Shown piece by piece: positions 53,263 to 61,925 of a DNA stretch of 64,000 nt (the stretch's first letter is position 1; each line of letters starts with the position of its first letter). Made by a program: the position numbers and the translations under genes. This stretch comes from Yoonia sp034652275 (GTDB lineage Bacteria; Pseudomonadota; Alphaproteobacteria; Rhodobacterales; Rhodobacteraceae), in the NCBI RefSeq assembly GCF_034652275.1, contig NZ_JAXIWG010000001.1, forward strand, positions 248,001-312,000, written 5' to 3'. The notes under the pieces were generated by a model. The model was not told the origin of the DNA, ran no database searches, and saw nothing but the letters and a program-made list of their open reading frames with translations.

Positions 53263-53527
53263 GTATACCAGACTTCACCGCAATGGTTTTGCGCGTTAAC
53301 CGTCACTTGACCTAGGGGTAAACTCAACCCTTGGGGCATCGGCAGGGTTTTGCATTTTCAGAACCGACCTGCTTGGCTGGGCAACCGGCCATCGGTGGCG
53401 CGGCGGATTTGGCCGCCGTTGCCGCAACAGCGGATGGGGTTGGTTTCTTGTCCCGAAAAATTGGACCAATCCTGACCGTAGCGGCATCGTCTTGTCTTCC
53501 TGAGGCGATGCCGCGCTACAGCACCCC

Positions 53528-53561
53528 AAAACACAAACGGCCCGCAGCGATGCGGGCCGTT
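53528..53561 (-). terminator. Intrinsic terminator of rpsB-tsf
   Basis: AACGGCCCGCA (53536-53546), loop GCGA, TGCGGGCCGTT (53551-53561): a perfect 11-bp stem, followed on the minus strand by a U-rich stretch TTTGTGTTTT (53537-53528). It begins 19 bases after the tsf stop. Confidence 0.85.
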
Positions 53562-53580
53562 GTCGTTCAACTGCGAAGGT

Positions 53581-54453
53581 TTAGCCGTTGAGCTTGGCCA
53601 CTTCGGCGGCGAAATCCTCTTTCTCGACTTCGATGCCTTCACCGACTTCAAGACGGACGTAACCGGTGATCGTGACACCAGCCTCTGCGGCAGCGGCAGC
53701 GACGGTCAGATCGGGGTTCACCACGAACTGCTGATTCAGCAAGGTGACTTCGGCCATGTATTTCTGCATGCGGCCGACGATCATCTTTTCGATCACCGCG
53801 TCGGGCTTGCCGGATTCGCGGGCGATGTCGATCTGGACCTGCTTTTCCTTCTCGACCATTGCGGGGTCAAGATCGGCCTCGGACAGGGCGGACGGGTTGG
53901 CAGCGGCGATATGCATCGCAACCTGCCGGCCAAAAGCTTCGTTGTCGCCGGTCATTGCGACCAGAACACCGATGTTGCCCATGCCGGGGGCGGCGGCGTT
54001 GTGGACATAGGTCACAACCTGATCGCCTGCCAGCGTCGCCATGCGGCGCACGGACATGTTTTCACCGATCACGGCGACAGCGTCGGTCACGGCCTGCTCG
54101 ACCGTCTTGCCGCCCATGTCGGCGGCTTTCAGCGCGTCAACGTCACCGACGGTCAGCGCGACATTGGCGATGCCCTGCACCATCTTCTGGAAATCGCTGT
54201 TCTTGGCGACGAAATCTGTTTCGGAGTTCACCTCGACGGCGATGCCCTTGCCACCTTCGACAGCGACAGCCACCAGACCTTCGGCGGCGGTGCGGCCTGC
54301 CTTTTTGGCGGCTTTGGCCAGGCCCTTGGTGCGCAGCCAGTCAACGGCGGCTTCCATGTCGCCATTGGTTTCGGTCAGCGCCTTCTTGGCGTCCATCATG
54401 CCTGCGCCTGTGCTGTCGCGCAGGTCTTTCACCATTGCAGCGGTGATTGCCAT
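53581..54453 (-). CDS. tsf: Translation elongation factor Ts
   Basis: 290 residues; the guanine-nucleotide exchange factor of EF-Tu. The N-terminal UBA-like domain MAITAAMVKDLRDSTGAGMMDAKKALTETNGDMEAAVDWLRTKG and the TDFVAKNSDF motif (EF-Tu contact) are clear. A strong ribosome site (AAAGGAG) precedes the ATG. Second gene after rpsB, separated by 75 bases with a hairpin. Confidence 0.98.
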   Translation of the reverse strand: MAITAAMVKDLRDSTGAGMMDAKKALTETNGDMEAAVDWLRTKGLAKAAKKAGRTAAEGLVAVAVEGGKGIAVEVNSETDFVAKNSDFQKMVQGIANVALTVGDVDALKAADMGGKTVEQAVTDAVAVIGENMSVRRMATLAGDQVVTYVHNAAAPGMGNIGVLVAMTGDNEAFGRQVAMHIAAANPSALSEADLDPAMVEKEKQVQIDIARESGKPDAVIEKMIVGRMQKYMAEVTLLNQQFVVNPDLTVAAAAAEAGVTITGYVRLEVGEGIEVEKEDFAAEVAKLNG

Positions 54454-54481
54454 GTTACTTCTCCTTTAAAGGGAATGGGTC

Positions 54482-54505
54482 GGGCGGGGCATAACGCCCC
54501 TGCCC
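54482..54505 (-). terminator. Hairpin between rpsB and tsf
   Basis: GGGCGGGGC (54482-54490) can pair with GCCCCTGCCC (54496-54505), leaving one bulged base and a short loop. No T-run follows on the minus strand. It could be a partial attenuator or processing site setting the rpsB/tsf ratio. Confidence 0.4.
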
Positions 54506-54528
54506 TAAAGTTTTGTGACGCTGACGGA

Positions 54529-55314
54529 TCAGGCGTTGGCGGCTTCGGCGGCGTCAGCCGCTTCTTGGGCCAGTGTTTCCTCGGCGTAGTTTTCCATCGC
54601 ACCCATGTCGACACCGGCCGCACCCAATTGGGCGGTCATGCCGTCAAGGGCCGCACGCGCAGCCAGATCGGTGTAAAGCGCGATCGCACGGGCCGCGTCG
54701 TCGTTGCCGGGGATAACATAGTCGATACCGGCGGGCGAGCAGTTGGTGTCGACCACGGCCACAACGGGGATGCCCAGCTTGTTGGCTTCGGCGATGGCAA
54801 GGTCTTCCTTGTTGACGTCGATGACGAACAGCAGGTCAGGCACGCCGCCCATTTCGCGGATACCGCCCAGCGACGCCTGCAGTTTGGCCTGCTCGCGTTC
54901 CATGCCAAGGCGTTCTTTCTTGGTCAGACCGGCAAAGCCGTTGGCCGATGCTTCGTCGATCGCCTTGAGGCGGCTGATCGACTGCGACACGGTCTGCCAA
55001 TTGGTCAGCGTGCCACCCAGCCAGCGGTGGTTCATGTAGAACTGCGCGGATTTTTCCGCCGCTTCCATGATCGGGGTCTGCGCCTGACGCTTGGTGCCGA
55101 CGAACAGCACGCGGCCGCCCTTGGCGACGGTGTCACGGATGACCTGCAGCGCGCGGTCCAGCATGGGAACGGTCTGTGTCAGGTCCATGATATGGATGCC
55201 GTTGCGCGACCCGTAGATGTATTGACCCATCTTGGGGTTCCAGCGCGCGGTCTGGTGGCCAAAGTGAACGCCAGCTTCGAGCAGCTGACGCATGTTGAAC
55301 TCTGGAAGAGCCAT
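54529..55314 (-). CDS. rpsB: 30S ribosomal protein S2
   Basis: 261 residues from MALPEFNMRQLLEAGVHFGHQTARWNPKM; an in-frame extension to 55401 is not used, since AAAGGAAACG precedes the ATG at 55314. Other landmarks: YIYGSRNGIHIMDL, FVGTKRQAQ, NHRWLGGTLTNW and PVVAVVDTNCSPAGIDYVIPGNDDA. The C-terminus is extended with an Ala/Glu-rich tail. First gene of rpsB-tsf. Confidence 0.98.
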   Translation of the reverse strand: MALPEFNMRQLLEAGVHFGHQTARWNPKMGQYIYGSRNGIHIMDLTQTVPMLDRALQVIRDTVAKGGRVLFVGTKRQAQTPIMEAAEKSAQFYMNHRWLGGTLTNWQTVSQSISRLKAIDEASANGFAGLTKKERLGMEREQAKLQASLGGIREMGGVPDLLFVIDVNKEDLAIAEANKLGIPVVAVVDTNCSPAGIDYVIPGNDDAARAIALYTDLAARAALDGMTAQLGAAGVDMGAMENYAEETLAQEAADAAEAANA

Positions 55315-55460
55315 GGTCGTTTCCTTTTCCGGTTTCAGCCTCAGCAGGGGATCAGGCATCTGCCCAACCGGTGGATGGCTTGGGATTTCTCCCCAAGACA
55401 CCCGCCCCCGCTTGCGGGATTAAGTGCCGCGGCTATAGCGGCACCCCCTGCCCTGTGCAA
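55315..55460 (-). promoter_or_regulatory. rpsB promoter and structured leader
   Basis: On the minus strand TTGCAC (55460-55455) and TATAGC (55437-55432) are 17 bases apart, a possible promoter giving a leader of about 110 bases. The leader holds two hairpins: CCCGC-TT-GCGGG (55407-55418) and CTTGGG/CCCAAG (55379-55397), and ends in the AAAGGAAACG ribosome site. S2 often represses its own leader; no known leader motif was matched. Confidence 0.4.
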
Positions 55461-55509
55461 GAGCCTGAAACCGCTGCGGCCTGCGTTTTTCGGCGCAAGC
55501 AGATGTTTT

Positions 55510-56850
55510 TCACAAAAACACCCGCTCCACGACCCAGAACGCCCCCACCGCCGCAATCGCGCCAGAGGCGGGGATCGTCACGATCCGCCTGTAGGCGTCG
55601 ATCCGGTCGCGCATCGCGATTGACAGCGCCGACAGCGCAAAGATCGCAGCCAGCGGCGCGGCAAAGACCCAGACGGGGTTTTCCAGCAGCTCGACTAGCA
55701 TCGGCGGGTTCAGCGCAATCAGCGCCACAGCCGCCGCAAACAAGACGCCATAAAGCGCAAAGCCCTGTGCGATCTCATTGGCGCCGCGGTCGATGCGGAT
55801 CGCCTGCCAGACGCACAGGAACATCACCGCGATCACCGCAAGCTGGCCTACCTCGACACCCACGTTGAACCCGATCAGGGCCGCCACGAATGTATCCTGC
55901 GGCAGCCCGAATTCTCCCAGCACCGAGGCAAAGCCAAGCCCGTGCAGCAACCCAAAGCCGAAGATCACATAGGGCCGCCAGCGGCTGACCTGCCGTGTAA
56001 AGATATTCTCTACCGCGACAAAGACGATGGAGGCCGCGATCAGCGGCTCGACGATTTCACCGGGGATGCTGACATAGCCAAGGGCCGCCAGCGCCAGCGT
56101 GATCGTATGCGCCAGCGTGAACAGCGAGACCTGCAAAATCAGCGGACCGGCGCGCGCAGCCAGAAAGAACAGACCCAGCACGAACAGGATATGATCAAGC
56201 CCTTTGGGAAGAATGTGGTCGAAACCCACGGGGATATAGTTGACGAATGTCTCCCACCCCGTCGCGCGGTCCCCGCCCGCCAAGGCGATGGGGCCGGATG
56301 TGGCGCCGTTGTCCAGATAGCCGTCATAGGGTTCGGGCACATCCATCTGGCGCAGCACGATGGCCCCCAGCGCAGGCGTCCAGCCGAAATCCACCGCTGT
56401 CGCCCCCTCGGGCAAAGGCGCGCTGAAGGTCAGTTCGGAGGTGCGCAAAAGTTCGGGGTTGCCGACAGGCGGCACCATGATGCTGTCCAGTTCCGGCGTC
56501 AGTGTTGCGTCATCCACGCGCAGCGTGATCGCAGCGGCCATCTGCGGCCAGAACGTGGTGAACTGCGCCGCCAGCGCGTCAGGGTCCAGCGCGCGCAGGC
56601 TGTCATAGGTCGCAGCCTCTGCCGACAGGTCGGTATCTGCGGTCTGCGACAGGTCCACACCTGCGACGAAGCTTTCCAGATTGGCGCGCAGGTCGAACAT
56701 GATGCGGTCGCCGTCCACCCGCATATCCGCGATCGTGGGGATCACCTCGTGTGCACTCGCCGAGGTCAGGCCCAGAAACGTGACCAGCAGTGCGCTTGAC
56801 AATGCCCGCAGGCGCGACACCCTAAGCAAACCGAACAGGGATATCATCAT
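55510..56850 (-). CDS. HupE/UreJ family membrane protein
   Basis: About 446 residues. A long periplasmic N-terminal region after a signal peptide (SSALLVTFLGLTSASA-HE) is followed by seven or so membrane spans. The first spans carry FDHILPKGLDHILFVLGLFFL and HTITLALAALGYV, and GLLHGLGFASVLGEFG appears later; these His-rich helices are typical of HupE/UreJ. Such proteins are linked to nickel or cobalt uptake for hydrogenase and urease; neither enzyme is here. The start is uncertain (56868, 56850, 56847 or GTG at 56820); 56820 would give a tidy signal peptide. Head-to-head with the DUF4198 gene. Confidence 0.85.
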   Translation of the reverse strand: MMISLFGLLRVSRLRALSSALLVTFLGLTSASAHEVIPTIADMRVDGDRIMFDLRANLESFVAGVDLSQTADTDLSAEAATYDSLRALDPDALAAQFTTFWPQMAAAITLRVDDATLTPELDSIMVPPVGNPELLRTSELTFSAPLPEGATAVDFGWTPALGAIVLRQMDVPEPYDGYLDNGATSGPIALAGGDRATGWETFVNYIPVGFDHILPKGLDHILFVLGLFFLAARAGPLILQVSLFTLAHTITLALAALGYVSIPGEIVEPLIAASIVFVAVENIFTRQVSRWRPYVIFGFGLLHGLGFASVLGEFGLPQDTFVAALIGFNVGVEVGQLAVIAVMFLCVWQAIRIDRGANEIAQGFALYGVLFAAAVALIALNPPMLVELLENPVWVFAAPLAAIFALSALSIAMRDRIDAYRRIVTIPASGAIAAVGAFWVVERVFL

Positions 56851-57649
56851 GCGCGCACTTTCTGTCATTTTCTGTCTGTGGGCAGCCCCGGCGGCGGCCC
56901 ACGAATTCTGGATAGCACCTTTGGCCTATCAGGTGCCGTCAGACAGTAGGTTGCAGGCCAACCTTGTCAATGGAGAAGACTTTGCTGGCGTGACCGTCCC
57001 TTACCTGCCGCGTGGCATCGTGAACGCGGTCCAGTTCTCGGGCGATCTGTCCGCAGGGATCACCGGCAGGCCGGGCGATACGCCTGCCTTGCAGATGGAC
57101 GCACTGGGGGACGGTCTGGCTGTACTGGCCTATCAATCGGCGCCCGCAAATCTGGATTATGCCGATTGGGATGCGTTCCAGTCCTTTGTGGACCACAAGG
57201 ATCTTGGCGATGTCCGCGCCCTGCATGATGCGCGCGGCCTGCCGGATGCGGGTTTTACCGAAACATATGCACGCTATTCGAAATCATTGGTCAGTGTCGG
57301 GTCCGGCGCGGGCGCAGACCGGCGCGTGGGGCTGGAAACCGAACTCGTCGCGCTGGACAACCCCTATACCGTCGACCCCGCCGCAGACTTTGCCGTCCAG
57401 CTTTTCTATCGCAACGATCCGCGTGCCGATGCCCAGATCGAGGTTTTCGCCAAATCCCCCGACGGCACAGTCACGACGACCTATATCCGCACTGATACCG
57501 ATGGAATCGCGCGGTTTGCGGTCCTGCCTGCGCATGAATACATGCTGGATGCCGTGCTGATCCGCGAACCGAGTCCGGCGCTGCAGGAAACGACAGGGGC
57601 CGTGTGGCAAACGCTTTGGGCCAATCTGACCTTTGCGGTGCCGCAGTAA
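56849..57649 (+). CDS. DUF4198 domain protein (NikM-like periplasmic protein)
   Basis: 266 residues. A signal peptide (MRALSVIFCLWAAPAAA) is followed at once by HEFWIAPLAYQVPSDS, the HEFWI-type opening of DUF4198 proteins; the His next to the cleavage site could bind metal as in NikM-type periplasmic components. A beta-sandwich region near the end (DAQIEVFAKSPDGTVTTTYIRTDTDGIARFAVLPAHEYMLDAVLIRE) is also typical. AGGG precedes the ATG. It starts within the first codon of the divergent HupE gene, suggesting a shared metal-uptake role. Confidence 0.82.
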   Translation: MRALSVIFCLWAAPAAAHEFWIAPLAYQVPSDSRLQANLVNGEDFAGVTVPYLPRGIVNAVQFSGDLSAGITGRPGDTPALQMDALGDGLAVLAYQSAPANLDYADWDAFQSFVDHKDLGDVRALHDARGLPDAGFTETYARYSKSLVSVGSGAGADRRVGLETELVALDNPYTVDPAADFAVQLFYRNDPRADAQIEVFAKSPDGTVTTTYIRTDTDGIARFAVLPAHEYMLDAVLIREPSPALQETTGAVWQTLWANLTFAVPQ

Positions 57650-57687
57650 CGCTTGCCCTTTGCGCGCGGTCGCGGCACAAGCCGCGC

Positions 57688-58578
57688 ATGACGCAGCAAC
57701 CTGACATTCTATGTATCGGATCGGTCCTTTGGGACGTGATCGGGCGAGCGCCCAGCCATATGCGCGTAGGCTCTGATGTGCCGGGGCGGATCACCCGCCT
57801 GCCGGGCGGTGTGGCGATGAATATCGCGATGACCCTGCGCCGTTTCGGGATGGTGCCGGCCCTGCTGACCAATGTGGGCCGAGATGCCGAGGGCGACGAG
57901 CTGATCGCTGCAGCGACCGGCATGGGGCTGGTCTGTGACCATGTCTACCGGTCCGAGGACCTGCCCACCGATGTCTATATGGCCATCGAAGGCGCCAATG
58001 GCCTCATCGCCGCCATCGCCGATGCCCATTCGCTTGAGGCTGCGGGCGACAAAATCCTGCGCCCTTTGGCCAGCGGCGATCTGGGGTCGGTGGATGCGCC
58101 TTGGACGGGGCCTGTGGCGCTGGATGGCAATCTGACCGTGGACCTCTTGCGCGAAATCGCGACCTCGCCCTTGTTCCGCAACGCCGATCTGCGCGTCGCA
58201 CCTGCATCCCCCGGCAAGGCGGAACGGCTGCTGGCGCTGCTGGGGCATCCCTCCGCCACGCTCTACGTCAATCTCGAAGAGGCCGGACTGCTTTGCCAGA
58301 CGGTCTTTGACACCTCTGCCGAGGCCGCCGCAGGGCTGATCGCGCGCGGCGCGCGGCGTGTGCTGGTCACCGACGGCGGCAAATCTGCGTCCGAGGCGAC
58401 AGGCAGCGATATCATCACCCGCGTCCCCCCCGCCGTCATGGTCACGCGCGTGACCGGCGCAGGCGACACCTTTATGGCCGCGCATATCGCGTCGGAAACG
58501 CAGGGCATGGCGCGCGATGCCGCCCTTGACCGCGCGTGTCAGGCCGCCGCCACCTATGTTTCAGGAGAGATCCCATGA
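57688..58578 (+). CDS. psuK: PfkB-family kinase, probable pseudouridine kinase
   Basis: 296 residues. PfkB fold with TRLPGGVAMNIAMTLRRFGMVPALLTNVGRDAEGDEL near the N-terminus and the catalytic RVTGAGDTFMAAH near residue 255. Its stop overlaps the psuG start by ATGA, and psuK-psuG pairing is the standard arrangement for breaking down pseudouridine: PsuK makes pseudouridine 5'-phosphate for PsuG. On sequence alone other PfkB sugar kinases are possible; context decides. Confidence 0.88.
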   Translation: MTQQPDILCIGSVLWDVIGRAPSHMRVGSDVPGRITRLPGGVAMNIAMTLRRFGMVPALLTNVGRDAEGDELIAAATGMGLVCDHVYRSEDLPTDVYMAIEGANGLIAAIADAHSLEAAGDKILRPLASGDLGSVDAPWTGPVALDGNLTVDLLREIATSPLFRNADLRVAPASPGKAERLLALLGHPSATLYVNLEEAGLLCQTVFDTSAEAAAGLIARGARRVLVTDGGKSASEATGSDIITRVPPAVMVTRVTGAGDTFMAAHIASETQGMARDAALDRACQAAATYVSGEIP

Positions 58579-59483
58579 CCATCCCGCTTACCTATTCCGC
58601 CGAAGTGGCCGAGGCGCTCGCCAATGGCCGTGCCGTTGTCGCGCTGGAAAGCACGATCATCACCCACGGCATGCCTTTTCCGCAGAATGTCGAAACGGCT
58701 CGGCTGGTCGAACAGGATGTACGTGATGCAGGGGCCGTGCCTGCGACCATCGCCGTGATGAACGGGCGGCTCCATATCGGGCTGGAGGCGGCGGAACTCG
58801 ACGCGCTGGGTCAGGCGCAGCATGTCGCCAAACTGTCGCGCGCGGACCTTGCGGCCTGTATCGCCACGGGCGGCACGGGGGCCACGACGGTTGCTGCGAC
58901 CATGATCGCGGCGCATCTGGCGGGCATTCATGTATTCGCCACAGGTGGTATCGGCGGCGTGCATCGCGGGGCAGAGCTGAGTTTCGACATTTCTGCCGAT
59001 CTGCAGGAACTGGCGCTGACACCGGTCACGGTGGTCGCGGCAGGTGCAAAGGCGATCCTTGATCTGCCCAAGACATTCGAAGTGCTGGAAACCTTGGGCG
59101 TGCCGGTCATCGTCTATGGGCAAGACAGCATTCCCGCTTTCTGGTCGGCCACATCCGACATGCCCGCCCCCTTGCGCATGGACGATGCCGCAAGCATTGC
59201 CGCCAGCCACAAGATGCGCGGCGCGATGGGGCTTGCGGGTGGGCAACTGGTCACCAACCCGATCCCTGTGGTCGATGAAATCGCCGCATCTATCCTTGCC
59301 CCGATCATCGCTGAAGCGCTCGCCGAGGCCGAGGCGCAAAAGATCAGCGCCAAGGCGGTCACGCCCTTCCTTCTCGACCGGATTTTCGCGCTGACCGATG
59401 GCCGGTCGCTGACCGCCAATATCGCGCTGGTGCGCAATAATGCGCGCCTTGCTGCCGAAATCGCGCGTGCGATGCTGAAATAA
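58575..59483 (+). CDS. psuG: Pseudouridine-5'-phosphate glycosidase
   Basis: 302 residues; splits the C-C glycosidic bond of pseudouridine 5'-phosphate to uracil and ribose 5-phosphate, with Mn2+. Motifs: VALESTIITHGMPFPQNVETA near the N-terminus, ATGGIGGVHRGAELSFDISADL, and QLVTNPIPVVDEI. AGGAGAG precedes the ATG; the longer frame from 58536 is not used. Confidence 0.96.
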   Translation: MTIPLTYSAEVAEALANGRAVVALESTIITHGMPFPQNVETARLVEQDVRDAGAVPATIAVMNGRLHIGLEAAELDALGQAQHVAKLSRADLAACIATGGTGATTVAATMIAAHLAGIHVFATGGIGGVHRGAELSFDISADLQELALTPVTVVAAGAKAILDLPKTFEVLETLGVPVIVYGQDSIPAFWSATSDMPAPLRMDDAASIAASHKMRGAMGLAGGQLVTNPIPVVDEIAASILAPIIAEALAEAEAQKISAKAVTPFLLDRIFALTDGRSLTANIALVRNNARLAAEIARAMLK

Positions 59484-59565
59484 ACCGTGGCAGGCCAGTG
59501 CAGTGGCTTGCCGCTGCGCGCGGCTGTCCTTAGGTATGTTGGCGTAACTTTAGCCGGATAAAGCC

Positions 59566-60294
59566 ATGGCCGATCCCCTGCACATCGACCCCAAACGCCG
59601 CGCCTCGCGCGGGGTGATCGCGCGGCTGCGCAGCAACTTTCTGGCCGGGCTCATCATCATCGCACCGATTGGCCTGACACTGTGGCTGATCTGGACGGTT
59701 GTGGGCTGGGTCGACAGTTGGGTCTGGCCCTTTGTACCTGACTATTATCACCCCGAACCGCTGGTGAACCGCTTGCTTGGGCGTGAACCGGGGGACGAAA
59801 TCACCGTCAACGTGCGCGGCGTCGGGGTCGTGATCTTCCTGATCTTCACGATCATCGTGGGCTGGCTGGGCAAGGGGCTGATCGGGCGGTCATTCCTTGG
59901 AATCGGGGAACGGTTCGTGGATCGGATGCCGGTCGTGCGGTCGGTCTACAACGCCGCCAAGCAGATCGCGGAAACCGTGTTTTCCCAGCGCGAGACGTCT
60001 TTCGACAAAGCTTGTCTGGTGGAATACCCGCGCAAAGGGATCTGGGCGATCGCTTTCATCTCGACCGATGCCAAAGGCGAGATCAACGCCAAGCTGGTGC
60101 ATGGCGAGGTGATCGTCACCGTGTTCCTGCCCACGACGCCCAACCCGACATCGGGGTTCTTGTTGTTCCTGCCGCGGCGGGATGTCATCGAACTCGACAT
60201 GAGCGTCGAGGATGCGGCCAAGCTCGTGATCTCGGCAGGGCTTGTCTATCCCAACAACAAACCCGTGGACCAAATGCCGGACGCCGCAGAGTGA
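59566..60294 (+). CDS. DUF502 domain membrane protein
   Basis: 242 residues with two membrane spans (about 24-46 and 82-103): NFLAGLIIIAPIGLTLWLIWTVVGWVDS and GVGVVIFLIFTIIVGWLGKGLIG. The following VDRMPVVRSVYNAAKQIAETVF and FLPTTPNPTSGFLLFLPRRDVIELDMSVEDAAKLVISAGLVYP are the conserved core of DUF502, a widespread family of unknown biochemical role. Its TGA lies five bases before the LysE TTG. Confidence 0.9.
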   Translation: MADPLHIDPKRRASRGVIARLRSNFLAGLIIIAPIGLTLWLIWTVVGWVDSWVWPFVPDYYHPEPLVNRLLGREPGDEITVNVRGVGVVIFLIFTIIVGWLGKGLIGRSFLGIGERFVDRMPVVRSVYNAAKQIAETVFSQRETSFDKACLVEYPRKGIWAIAFISTDAKGEINAKLVHGEVIVTVFLPTTPNPTSGFLLFLPRRDVIELDMSVEDAAKLVISAGLVYPNNKPVDQMPDAAE

Positions 60295-60298
60295 CCCC

Positions 60299-60901
60299 TT
60301 GCTGACCGCCGGTGTTACGGGGTTTGCCACGGGCTTTGCGCTGATTCTAGCAATCGGGGCGCAGAATGCCTTTGTGCTGCGTCAGGGCCTTGCGCGGCAG
60401 CATGTGTTCTGGCTTTGCCTGCTGTGTGCCACGTCCGATGCCGTGCTGATCACGGCAGGTGTGCTGGGTTTCGGCTATCTGGTGACACTTTACCCTGCCT
60501 TTCCGCAGATCATGGCCTGGGGTGGAGCGGCCTTCCTTGCGGTTTACGGTGCATTGCGGTTCTGGGCGGCCTATCGGGGCGATTACGCGATGCAGGTCGC
60601 AGGCACATCAAGCAGCCTGTGGCGGGTGCTGGCGACAGGCGCGGCCTTCACATGGCTGAACCCGCATGTCTATCTGGACACGCTGGGGCTGGTGGGTGCC
60701 GTCTCGACACAATTCACCGACGCCGCGCTGAAAACCGCCTTTGGCGCAGGGGCTGTGCTTGCGTCCTACACGTTCTTTTTCAGTCTCGGCTATGGCGCGC
60801 GGCTGCTGGCCCCCGTCATGCAATCGGCCCGCGCGTGGCGGCGGCTCGACCTTGGGATCGGGCTGGTGATGTGGGCGCTGGCGATCAAGCTGGTTACTTG
60901 A
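60299..60901 (+). CDS. LysE/ArgO family amino acid exporter
   Basis: About 200 residues and six membrane spans. The family opening TGFATGFALILAIGAQNAFVLRQGLAR is clear, as is ATGAAFTWLNPHVYLDTLGLVGAV. The usual length of about 200 residues points to the TTG at 60299; the ATG at 60242 would lie inside the DUF502 gene. Exports basic amino acids such as lysine or arginine in well-studied members. It overlaps the convergent patatin gene by eight bases. Confidence 0.88.
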   Translation: MLTAGVTGFATGFALILAIGAQNAFVLRQGLARQHVFWLCLLCATSDAVLITAGVLGFGYLVTLYPAFPQIMAWGGAAFLAVYGALRFWAAYRGDYAMQVAGTSSSLWRVLATGAAFTWLNPHVYLDTLGLVGAVSTQFTDAALKTAFGAGAVLASYTFFFSLGYGARLLAPVMQSARAWRRLDLGIGLVMWALAIKLVT

Positions 60902-61925
60902 ACATCGCCTCCAGATCGACAGTGCTTTTGACGTTCAGATCGGATTTGTGCGCCGCCAGAAACGCTGTTGCCGCCGCCTGCCCCGCCTCTTTCAGCCGCG
61001 CGATCACGATGGCCTGCGGGATCGTCTTGGTCGCCACGTTCAATTCGTTCATCAGCACGTCATCGGCGATCAGATGCACGATCACATCCTTCATCGTCCC
61101 GCGCTTCATCGCGCCGTCGGTCAGCAGCCGTTTGACAAAGGCAATAGCGCGCAATTCGCGCAAAAGCGACGAATTGAAGCTGATCTCGTTGATCCGGTTC
61201 TGGATCGCCTGCACATCGGTCGGCAGTTCGGCACGGTACAGCGGGTTGATGTTCACCACCAGAATATCATCCGGCAAGGTCTTGCGAAACAAAGGGAAAA
61301 GCGCAGGGTTCCCGCTATAGCCGCCGTCCCAGAACGCCTCTGACTTGCCTGTGCGGGGGTCGGTGAATTCGACCGCCTGAAACAGCGTCGGCAAACAGGC
61401 CGAGGCCATGATCACGTCGGAAGATATCTCGTCGCCGGTGAACACGCGGATCTTGCCACTGCGCACATTGGTCGCGCAGATATGCAATTCCGGCCCGCCC
61501 TTGGCGCAGACCGCGTCATATTGGAACCGCGACACGATGTCTTCCAGCGGGTTGCGGAACATCGGCCCGTAGACATAGGGCGACATCATCCGCGTCGTCA
61601 TGTCCATCATCGCAAAACCGGGCGAATACTTCATCGCCTTCGCCAGAACCCCCGCCGAGGGTGCCAGCGACGACACCCAGTCCGCCAGCCAGTCATGGGT
61701 CACGCCCGCGACCTGCCCCCAAAGCCAGTCGAGGTTTTCGCGCGCGCCTGCGCGGCCGTCGCGCACCCAACCCGATTTCAGCGCCGCCGCGTTCAGCGCA
61801 CCCGCCGAAGTGGCCGAGATCGCGGCGATTTCAATCTCTTCATCAGCCAGCAGCACATCCAGCACGCCCCAGGTAAAGGCGCCATGCGCACCGCCGCCCT
61901 GTAATGCAAGGTTGATCCGCTTCAT
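60894..61925 (-). CDS. Patatin-like phospholipase family protein
   Basis: 343 residues. Patatin core: oxyanion-hole LALQGGGAHGAFTWGVLDVLL, nucleophile Ser40 in SATSAGALNAAAL (the motif is ATSAG rather than GTSAG), and the catalytic Asp in AFWDGGYSGNPAL. Expected to hydrolyse lipid esters in the cytoplasm. It overlaps bdhA by ATGA; in Rhodobacteraceae such pairs may relate to polyhydroxybutyrate or lipid use, an inference. Confidence 0.9.
   Translation of the reverse strand: MKRINLALQGGGAHGAFTWGVLDVLLADEEIEIAAISATSAGALNAAALKSGWVRDGRAGARENLDWLWGQVAGVTHDWLADWVSSLAPSAGVLAKAMKYSPGFAMMDMTTRMMSPYVYGPMFRNPLEDIVSRFQYDAVCAKGGPELHICATNVRSGKIRVFTGDEISSDVIMASACLPTLFQAVEFTDPRTGKSEAFWDGGYSGNPALFPLFRKTLPDDILVVNINPLYRAELPTDVQAIQNRINEISFNSSLLRELRAIAFVKRLLTDGAMKRGTMKDVIVHLIADDVLMNELNVATKTIPQAIVIARLKEAGQAAATAFLAAHKSDLNVKSTVDLEAMFK

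Larger units (their letters stand above)
53222..53580. other. Intergenic region of 359 bases between luxR and tsf
   Basis: Both flanking genes end here. It contains a dyad just after luxR (53244-53262), a TTAA-N7-TTGA near-match to a CtrA box (53296-53310) with no gene start nearby, and the tsf terminator (53528-53561). The short open frames have no ribosome site and unlikely composition. I see no gene. Confidence 0.5.

Noticed and set aside
53296..53310. TTAA-N7-TTGA resembling a CtrA box
   Set aside because: It lies between the 3' ends of luxR and tsf with no gene start in reach, and has a mismatch.
53560..55623. Plus-strand frame of 687 codons across tsf and rpsB
   Set aside because: Antisense to two essential, unmistakable genes; a product of high GC third-position bias.
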